From assembly GCA_937893485.1 (NCBI GenBank), contig CALBJL010000186.1, forward strand, positions 1-14,012: a stretch of 14,012 nt of DNA, given 5' to 3'. Every line of letters begins with the position of its first letter. The first letter of the stretch is position 1. Below, one piece after another: positions 7,121 through 14,012 of this stretch. The notes under the pieces were generated by a model. That model worked only from the letters and a program-made list of their open reading frames with translations. It was not told the DNA's origin and made no database searches. The translations under genes and the position numbers were made by a program. The DNA comes from an uncultured bacterium. Its GTDB lineage: Bacteria > Bacillota > Clostridia > Lachnospirales > Lachnospiraceae.

Positions 7121-10100
7121 CTCCTGCCTGGCTGCCGATGCCTGATAACGGCTCTCATCCTTCGGAATCGCCTGAATATGCACATCTGTGATCAGGCGGC
7201 TCGTTCCGCTGATGGAAACACCTCCATTACAGGTGATCGCATATCTCGTCTGCGGCAGACGCAGCTCATAGGTCACAACGCCGTCCGTTTCGATTCTGCG
7301 GATACCGGTATCAAATGTCATCCGGTAAGCTGCACGCACGGTCTTGCTCGCACGGTAAGTTCCGCTCACCGAATTGCGGATCACATCCAGCAGACACTCC
7401 TCATCGCCTGTCAATGTGTAGGTATAGTCATAGCTGCCATCCGGATTTGCCTGCTTTGATGCAGCTGACTCCAGATCTTCCATACAGTAGACGACAACCT
7501 GATCACCGCTGACGATCAGCAGGTATTGCTGTCCGTCTCTGGTCGTGAGCGTCAGCCGGTTCTCCTTTACATAGGAAGGAACACTGAAACGGTAAGTCTC
7601 ATAATGCACGGTCACATTGGTGAACGGCGTACCGCTCGATGAAACAGAATTGCGCAGACTCTCGCCAAACGATGCATAATTCTTTTCTGTCAGCACCTGC
7701 TCCAGATTCGGTGTGTCAAGCATTACCCTCGGAATCTGATACGGCGTACCGCATGACCAGTAAGAGCTGATGTCCGTCAATGCCGTCGCACGGACCAGCG
7801 GTACCAGATAGCCTCCGGCGTAGGAAATATCCTTAAACGAAGTCGCTACCATATAAATCGACTGTTTCTTGTTCTTTAAGCTCAGCATCACAGGCTTGCC
7901 ACCCTCGCTGAGCCGTTTGTAGTTCTGGTCGCCCAGAATCCGCTCCAGCTCCACATACTGTGCATAGGGCGTTCCCGGCAGTCCGTCTATAAACTGCTGC
8001 GCTTCCTCTCGTGTATCAAACAGCACCGCATTCATCACATAATTGCCGTTTGCGGTCAACTGGATATTGAATTTCAGTGCATTTGACGTAAACTGTGACT
8101 CTGTCAGCACATGCTTTTCATTGCCGAGATCAATCGCATAGTCACGGTAACTCCAGCTATACGGTGCATCCGCAAATACCGGCTGTGGCAGTCTCTGCCC
8201 GATCGTCAGCCGTTTCTTCAAGCCGACCGGCGATTTGAAATAGGTATCTGCCAATGACAGATCGGTCGTTTCCGTTGCCTCCAGATCATTTTCATCTGTG
8301 TATGCAACTGCATAAATCCGGACTGTTTTTCCGGCATAATCCTCTAAGCCGCACGCCGCTTCGTTCTCCGCCGTCGTCAGCAACAGCTTCCGCTTTCCAT
8401 CCGACTCAACGTACAGTGCATACCGCAGATCCTCACGCTCTGATGTGTCCACACGGCTGCTGATATCCTGCCATGAGATCCGGTAATCCAGATCATTCTG
8501 CTGGATGAGCTTCACGGACGGCTGGCTGAGCTTTGGCAGTCGTGTCCGAACCGCCACATTCTTTTTCAGACCCCGCGGTACGACCTTGCCCTTTCCTGCC
8601 ACAAAACCGGCATCGCCCGGTGCATATCCGGTATCCCGCTGGATCACGACAACCTCCAGCTGGTCGAACGTCCAGTCGTCTGCCACCAGCTGGTAAGAGG
8701 TTTTAACACTGCTCTTTGCAATCGGATATTTTTTCTTGAGCAGCACTCTGGTTCCGTCATCATCCCTGCCGTAGATACGCAGCTCATAATTTTGTGTCTG
8801 CTCGGATGTATCGCGCCATCCAAACGTATAGGACAACTGATCCTTCACCGGATCATAGACAGCGGTTACATCCCTGTTTACATTCATTGACGGACGTTCC
8901 ATCATCGCATAATCTTTTGTCCATGCATAGACCGCATTTGTATCGTTCTGCGCAATGGATACCGTATCGCCGTCCTGTCTGCGCGTTTCCATGATTCTTG
9001 TACCGAATGCATCCGCATCCGCAAGCAATGCACCGGTGACATAGGACTGATCCGCTTCTGATGTATTGACGAGCAGACTGCCATTTTGTTCCAGAGTATC
9101 CGTCTCATGCCATGTGTATACCGGTCCGACACCGGTCTGGGATACCCATGCACGCACATAGAAATACTGTGTCTTATCCACATCGAAAAATGCATCCGGC
9201 AGCTCGGAGAATGTCACCTTGCTCGACTGATCGCTCACCGCCAGCTCCTTTGCCGCCAGAATATGCTCCTCGCCCTCGCTGTCCACGCGGATCAGATCCA
9301 CCTGATAAACCGGATAGATACCGGTCTTGGACGTATCCGATGCGACATAGACATTGATCTTGGCATCGAGCTCACTCTGATAGTTTTCATCAAACGCCGC
9401 ATACAGCGTCCGGATGCCGGGAACGATATAGTTATTCTTTCCCGACTGGTACTTCGGCGTATAGACAGACGTACTGTAATACTCGGATACCGGCAGCGTC
9501 TGATCCTTGGACTTCGCCTGCGCATACAACTGCCAGTTTGCCCTTGACGGAGAATAGTTCTCCCCTCGAATCTGCCGGATGCCGGAACCATCGATCATAA
9601 ATGACGGTTTTGCCGCAGTGATCGTTCCACGCAACGCACGGCTCTGATCCTTGCCCTGCTGATAAACCTTTACCTCCCAGTTATCCGCATAGGCTTTCTC
9701 ATAATCCTTCTGATTTTCCAACGATACCTGATATTTATAAGTGCCGCCGGACTTGACCAGCTCGAGACGGATCTGCGGTGTCAGCATCGGTTTTGAAATC
9801 GCTGCACTCTCACCGGAAATACATACACCGGATGTACCGTTTTCATTGACGGCACGCACCGATGCCCGCAGACGTTTTCCGATCATGTCTGAGGTAATAT
9901 CCAGCTTCACGGAGTTGCCGATACACTTCTTCTCCGACAGATATTCCGTTCCGTTCTGATCCTGCACCGTCACGAGATAATACTTCACGACATTCCACGC
10001 TCCGTCGATCGAATTCGCCCAGCTCACATCGACTGCTGCATCCTCCCCGCGGAGTGTGATCTCCGCCTCCACCGGTGTCTCCGGCAGGAAAGAACCATCC

Positions 10101-13100
10101 TCATACGGCATCGTCGCTGCCAGTGCACTTTGATAGTGATTGTTAATCACTGCATCCAGTACTTCAAAATCCAGCGTACCGTTTGCGCCCGATGAGCGGA
10201 GGCTCTGATCCGTCACGGCGTAAACTGTGCCATAAGGTCTCATATCGTCAACAAAGATCTCATTACCGGCGACGGTGTAGCTGTTTTTGCTGTATGCTTT
10301 CCGCTGGGCGGCTCCCGCAGACAAGCGCTGCTGTTCAAACTGCGGCTCCACCAGATACGTCTGTCTGCCACGGTCTGCGACGTACAGATACTGCACGCAG
10401 CCGTTTCTCAGGCGGTCATTGTTTGTGACCTGGCTGTCCAGCAGACGGGGCGAAACCATTGCATCTTTTTCCTCTAAAGGAATCCTTGTTCCACTCAGTC
10501 CGGTCAGTGAGAGTCCGGTCAGCGTAAATGCTTTCTGTCTGGTGCTGTAATAGTAGCCGTACTGCTGAAACAGACCCGCATTCGAGGACAGGTCAATGCC
10601 ATTTTGCACGTACTGGATACGAAGTGCGTATATCTGCACCGTTGACGGGAAAGAAACCGTCTCCTCCGTACCCTTTTTACCGATGACTTCCTTTGCCAAT
10701 GTAAAATGATCGCCGGATGTGCTCTCTGTCAGATATTCCACGCGGCAGGAATGTGTGTCGTTTGCTGATCCGCCGAAACGCAGCTTTAAATTGCCGAGCT
10801 TCATCGGCTGTTTCAACTGAATGTAGAGCTGTGCGCCCTCATTCGTTCCTGATACCGTATAAGCTCCGCTGCCTTTCAGCAGATTTTCCAGCCCATCCGC
10901 ACGCTGCTCCGTGCTGTGCAGCACAGAATAACAGATACCCTCTGTCTTACCCGCCTCATAGCTGTCAAATACCGCAGCGCCAAGATCCATCTGCACAGAC
11001 TCGTCAACTGTTTTCTTTCCCTTATCTGTATTGACAAGCAGCACATGGTTGTTGTAGCAGATCGCACCCTTTCCGCCGTCATATTTATAAGAAACATTAT
11101 CCCCGGCAGCACCGTCGTAGCAGATATATCCTCTATGACGGTTTCTCTGTATCGCCGCATCTACCGCTACCGTAAAACAGTTGGTGATCCGTGTTTTCTC
11201 ATGTCCGCTCATACGGTCACTGAAAATGCCGACATATCCGCCGCTGCTCGCCACAAAATCTGTCGCATAGTTTCGGCAGCGGTCAATATTCAGCTCCAGA
11301 TGGCTGAGCGCCATATCGCCGTTTCCTGCCAGATCACTCGTCAAAAACGTGAGAATACCGGAACTCATGGACTTGGATATGATCGTAACATCGGGGCCGT
11401 TCACACAATCGATCAGATTCACCTGGATCGCCTGTGCCACAGCAGCCTCACCCGCCTCATACGTCACGATATTTCCCATGATTCCGCCGGAATCATTCGC
11501 AGACAGTCCCGCACTTCTGCAATTACTGCCGACACCCAGAATACTTCCGTCATTCCGGCAGGACAAAACCGTATAGCTCTGCTCATCCAGCGGGTGGTAA
11601 AGCTGTGCCACGATACCTCCGGCAGCACCCTTGTACTCTGCCTGATAAGAGGTCTGCATCACGCCGTAATTTCTGCAATATTCAATACTTCCACCCTGAT
11701 CCGACCAGCGTCCGATAATGCCGCCGGAATAGTGCGAATTTACATTGATGACCATACCGGTATTGATACAGCCGTAGATCTTCCACTGGTCGTCTGTCGT
11801 GTTATGCTGATACCCGATCACACCGCCGTTGACACGCTCGGTCACACCGGATGCCGATTCACGCAGCACCATCGCCTGGTTGATCAGGAAACACGTATCC
11901 TGATCCGACTCATTCGTGCCGATCACGCCGCCCTGTGCGCTGTGCTGGGAGGAACTTCGGTTATCAATGAGCCACTGTCCGGTCACGCAGTACTGCATTG
12001 TTCCGTGCTCGGTATTGTAAGCCGTAATTCCGCCGATACTGCCATTTCCAGTGAGCTGTAACAACAGCTTCGGATCGCCGTTTTCCTCCATCCACTGTAC
12101 CGCCCGCTGATTTGCAAAATCAGCCGCAGACAATTTCCGGTCAAGATCTGGAATACCGGTGGTCTTACGGTCTTTGATCATCGCTTTTACCGTCTCATTT
12201 GTCCCGATCAGATACTCGTAGCCGACCCGCTCTTTCTCGGTCTGCAAATCCACATGCGCCCGTTCGGTACTGCTCTTTTTGTTATATTCCTTTTCATATG
12301 CGCTGATCGCATGTTTCACGCCGTCCGCGATCGCTACCGCCGAATCCTCACCGGAAGCCTGATAACCACTGGTCGTGACAGTTCCCTTGTTGATTCCGGT
12401 AATACCGCCCACCAGTCCGTTTTCCACGACGATCTGATTTTTCTCATAGCCGCCGGAGGTATCGAGCGTACAAGCCGCAATGCTGCCGTCCGTCTCGTTT
12501 TTCCCGGCCAGACCGCCAAAACAACTCGCCAGCTTTTCCTGCTGTGCCGCATCCAGTGTGATATTTGCCTGATATAAACCACTGATCGCCGCCGTGATAT
12601 TTTTCACCGTACAGTTCTGTACCGTGGACGCACTTTCCCCGATCAGTCCGCCGTAGCAGCTTCCCTTTAACGACGCATCGGTCTCCTTGACCGTCAGGCT
12701 GCGCACACTGCAATCCGTGATACTGCCGTCTCCGCTGCTCTGTCCGACCAGACCGCCAAAATAAGCGCAGTTTCCCTCTAATGCAATATTGAAATTCTTT
12801 ACATGTACATCTTTTACGCTGTTTTCCGGCTGTTTCTGCCCTTCTGCGGCAGTGTCCTGCCACTCGTTTCTTCCGATCGCACCACCGATCGTCAGATCCT
12901 TTTCGGATGCGGTCACGAGCTTGTAATTTACATTCATCGCACAGCCGAGCACCGATCCGGTATTTGTTCCGACAATACCGCCAATCACCGATCCGTTACC
13001 CTGCAACGTGACGGTCGCCTGCCGGAGCTCATCCGCCTTGTCCACACTGCATGACTCGATCGTGCCGTCATTGTAGGCGGCGATCACCCCCATGCTGTCA

Positions 13101-14012
13101 TCATCACTGCTGACCGACTGCGTTTTTTCTGTACAGATATAATCATTTCCCCTGAGCGTGCCCTTGTTCCATGCGCAGATACCGCCCGCACAACTGTTCA
13201 TCGAAGCGACATCCGCCTGATTCGTGCACGACTCTACCAGTCCGTTTTTCTCCACTTGGGCAACAATACCGCCCGCATAGCCATTCTCGCCATAAGCGGT
13301 GACGAGCGCCTGCTCCAGATTGGTCGCCTGCCGGATCGTTCCGGACTCCAGCCGTCCGGCAATACCGCCCGCACAGCCGTTTGACGCTGTTACGGCGGCT
13401 GCATTCTGATAGCCGGCTGCCTGTGCCGTCTGATCCACGACCATTCCGCCCCGCAGCACACCGAATACACCGCCAACCGCATCTACGCCATTGACCGCCA
13501 GTGTGTCATTTGTGACCTTCTCTGTCCGGATCTGCAATTCGCCGCACATCACACCCACGATACCGCCGACCGCCGTACCGCCGCTGATCTGAAGCTCTGA
13601 TTGTCCCGCTCCGGGTGCCTCGTCAAGCAGACAGGTTCCGGTCAGGACACCGTTCAGACCGCCAACGCCATAACCGCCCAGCGCACAACTGATATTCGCA
13701 TACATCCGTGATGCACCCGCCGTGCTGACCGTCTGCGCCCCATTGACCGCAAAAAGTCCTCCGACAATATTTTTTCCCTCAATCGTATAATCGCTGTCCG
13801 TCGTGCCGACCATACAGCCTCTCACATCCGCCGCAGCCCCGTTGAGCGCCGCAATGCCGCCGACCAACGAAGAATCCTGTGTGCCGAGATTCGTCTCGAC
13901 CGTACAGTTTTTCAACGTTCCTAAATTGACGCCCGCAATTCCTCCGAATCCGTTCTGTGCATAGATCATACCGGTCTGCTTACAGCCACTGACCGTTGTG
14001 TGCTCCGACACA
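7109..14012 (-). CDS. Giant GLUG-type beta-helix surface protein with FN3-like modules, 5' end outside window
   Basis: At least 2300 codons are open to the window edge; the GTG at 14011 is only the first start-like codon in view, so the N-terminus is missing. Residues about 20-930 (visible numbering) hold some 24 glycine-rich rungs of the form GG[ILV]xGxN followed by xCxxx (GGIAGVN, GGIVGTN, GGLVGQS, GGIIGRW), matching GLUG-type repeats of bacterial adhesins and predicting a right-handed beta-helix. A charged, helix-prone insert interrupts the rungs at about 563-648. Residues about 1055-1175 resemble a discoidin or carbohydrate-binding beta-sandwich (LKLRFGG, RVEYLTES, ALRIQYV). Several Ig/FN3-like modules follow between about 1310 and 1925, including a stretch around 1313-1405 and RISWQD near 1840. 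The last 350 residues are unassigned and end in EENP, without LPXTG, choline-binding repeats or a membrane segment. Lying just upstream of three minor-pilin genes, it is probably an adhesin carried on the pilus tip. The ligand is unknown. Confidence 0.88.
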   Translation of the reverse strand, partial: VSEHTTVSGCKQTGMIYAQNGFGGIAGVNLGTLKNCTVETNLGTQDSSLVGGIAALNGAAADVRGCMVGTTDSDYTIEGKNIVGGLFAVNGAQTVSTAGASRMYANISCALGGYGVGGLNGVLTGTCLLDEAPGAGQSELQISGGTAVGGIVGVMCGELQIRTEKVTNDTLAVNGVDAVGGVFGVLRGGMVVDQTAQAAGYQNAAAVTASNGCAGGIAGRLESGTIRQATNLEQALVTAYGENGYAGGIVAQVEKNGLVESCTNQADVASMNSCAGGICAWNKGTLRGNDYICTEKTQSVSSDDDSMGVIAAYNDGTIESCSVDKADELRQATVTLQGNGSVIGGIVGTNTGSVLGCAMNVNYKLVTASEKDLTIGGAIGRNEWQDTAAEGQKQPENSVKDVHVKNFNIALEGNCAYFGGLVGQSSGDGSITDCSVRSLTVKETDASLKGSCYGGLIGESASTVQNCTVKNITAAISGLYQANITLDAAQQEKLASCFGGLAGKNETDGSIAACTLDTSGGYEKNQIVVENGLVGGITGINKGTVTTSGYQASGEDSAVAIADGVKHAISAYEKEYNKKSSTERAHVDLQTEKERVGYEYLIGTNETVKAMIKDRKTTGIPDLDRKLSAADFANQRAVQWMEENGDPKLLLQLTGNGSIGGITAYNTEHGTMQYCVTGQWLIDNRSSSQHSAQGGVIGTNESDQDTCFLINQAMVLRESASGVTERVNGGVIGYQHNTTDDQWKIYGCINTGMVINVNSHYSGGIIGRWSDQGGSIEYCRNYGVMQTSYQAEYKGAAGGIVAQLYHPLDEQSYTVLSCRNDGSILGVGSNCRSAGLSANDSGGIMGNIVTYEAGEAAVAQAIQVNLIDCVNGPDVTIISKSMSSGILTFLTSDLAGNGDMALSHLELNIDRCRNYATDFVASSGGYVGIFSDRMSGHEKTRITNCFTVAVDAAIQRNRHRGYICYDGAAGDNVSYKYDGGKGAICYNNHVLLVNTDKGKKTVDESVQMDLGAAVFDSYEAGKTEGICYSVLHSTEQRADGLENLLKGSGAYTVSGTNEGAQLYIQLKQPMKLGNLKLRFGGSANDTHSCRVEYLTESTSGDHFTLAKEVIGKKGTEETVSFPSTVQIYALRIQYVQNGIDLSSNAGLFQQYGYYYSTRQKAFTLTGLSLTGLSGTRIPLEEKDAMVSPRLLDSQVTNNDRLRNGCVQYLYVADRGRQTYLVEPQFEQQRLSAGAAQRKAYSKNSYTVAGNEIFVDDMRPYGTVYAVTDQSLRSSGANGTLDFEVLDAVINNHYQSALAATMPYEDGSFLPETPVEAEITLRGEDAAVDVSWANSIDGAWNVVKYYLVTVQDQNGTEYLSEKKCIGNSVKLDITSDMIGKRLRASVRAVNENGTSGVCISGESAAISKPMLTPQIRLELVKSGGTYKYQVSLENQKDYEKAYADNWEVKVYQQGKDQSRALRGTITAAKPSFMIDGSGIRQIRGENYSPSRANWQLYAQAKSKDQTLPVSEYYSTSVYTPKYQSGKNNYIVPGIRTLYAAFDENYQSELDAKINVYVASDTSKTGIYPVYQVDLIRVDSEGEEHILAAKELAVSDQSSKVTFSELPDAFFDVDKTQYFYVRAWVSQTGVGPVYTWHETDTLEQNGSLLVNTSEADQSYVTGALLADADAFGTRIMETRRQDGDTVSIAQNDTNAVYAWTKDYAMMERPSMNVNRDVTAVYDPVKDQLSYTFGWRDTSEQTQNYELRIYGRDDDGTRVLLKKKYPIAKSSVKTSYQLVADDWTFDQLEVVVIQRDTGYAPGDAGFVAGKGKVVPRGLKKNVAVRTRLPKLSQPSVKLIQQNDLDYRISWQDISSRVDTSEREDLRYALYVESDGKRKLLLTTAENEAACGLEDYAGKTVRIYAVAYTDENDLEATETTDLSLADTYFKSPVGLKKRLTIGQRLPQPVFADAPYSWSYRDYAIDLGNEKHVLTESQFTSNALKFNIQLTANGNYVMNAVLFDTREEAQQFIDGLPGTPYAQYVELERILGDQNYKRLSEGGKPVMLSLKNKKQSIYMVATSFKDISYAGGYLVPLVRATALTDISSYWSCGTPYQIPRVMLDTPNLEQVLTEKNYASFGESLRNSVSSSGTPFTNVTVHYETYRFSVPSYVKENRLTLTTRDGQQYLLIVSGDQVVVYCMEDLESAASKQANPDGSYDYTYTLTGDEECLLDVIRNSVSGTYRASKTVRAAYRMTFDTGIRRIETDGVVTYELRLPQTRYAITCNGGVSISGTSRLITDVHIQAIPKDESRYQASAARQEENP
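11226..13960 (-). repeat. Array of about 24 GLUG-like beta-helix rungs in the giant protein
   Basis: The array is diverged at DNA level but clear in protein. Each unit has a GG[ILVA] turn (for example GGIAALN, GGLFAVN, GGVFGVL, GGLAGKN, GGITAYN, GGVIGYQ, GGIMGNI) and most have a cysteine in a turn such as NCTV, DCSV, SCRN or YCRN. Unit length varies from about 25 to 60 residues owing to loop insertions, and the charged insert splits the array into a longer N-terminal and a shorter C-terminal block. It is a protein repeat array, not a CRISPR or satellite. Confidence 0.8.

Noticed and set aside
10916..12061. A 381-codon open frame on the plus strand antisense to the giant gene
   Set aside because: The opposite strand encodes clear GLUG-like rungs through this whole region; the antisense product is rich in Ile, Arg and His without a domain pattern and lacks a ribosome site. 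It is a codon-bias shadow, as are the other plus-strand frames in this window.
11226..14012. CRISPR array or DNA satellite in the repeat-rich part of the giant gene
   Set aside because: The repetition is at protein level only; the DNA units are diverged, vary in length and stay in frame.
1..14012. Insertion sequences, integrase, tRNA genes, phage genes
   Set aside because: No transposase-like frame, terminal repeats, tRNA-like cloverleaf or phage structural gene was found on either strand.

Overview
All five protein-coding genes in this window read on the minus strand and cover it almost end to end. The largest gap, 3817-4027, is 211 bases, so no gene-free stretch exceeds 300 bases. The gene families suggest a plant-polysaccharide-degrading, probably gut-associated member of the Clostridia, most likely Lachnospiraceae. 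The hints are a signal-less GH3 beta-xylosidase with an SGNH esterase, type IV pilin-like proteins and a GLUG-type repeat adhesin. This placement is inference from gene content only; no rRNA or marker gene is present.

In transcription order (right to left), the first unit is a pilus/pseudopilus cassette, 14012 to 4028. It opens with a very large surface protein (at least 2300 residues, 5' end outside the window) made of about 24 glycine-rich beta-helix rungs, then beta-sandwich and FN3-like modules, with no LPXTG or membrane anchor at its C-terminus. Three minor-pilin-like genes follow, touching or overlapping: a PilX/GspK-like protein without the +5 glutamate (7038-6142), a PilV/GspI-like protein (6191-5739, overlapping by 50 nt), and a long PilW/GspJ-like protein with an extra C-terminal beta-sandwich domain (5737-4028). 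A rho-independent terminator at about 3974-4005 closes the unit. The order resembles the minor-pilin/tip-adhesin clusters of Gram-negative type IV pili, with a GLUG beta-helix giant in the adhesin's place. This is the most interesting part of the window.

The second unit, 3911 to 1 and beyond, has its own candidate sigma-A promoter and a small palindrome just downstream. It encodes a GH3 beta-xylosidase-like enzyme and an SGNH/GDSL esterase (3' end outside the window). Both lack signal peptides, which fits intracellular breakdown of imported, probably acetylated, xylo-oligosaccharides.

The two units may be linked in function: the pilus-like fibre could attach the cell to plant fibre or another glycan, while the enzymes process the imported oligosaccharides. 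The sequence supports each half separately; the link is inference from adjacency.
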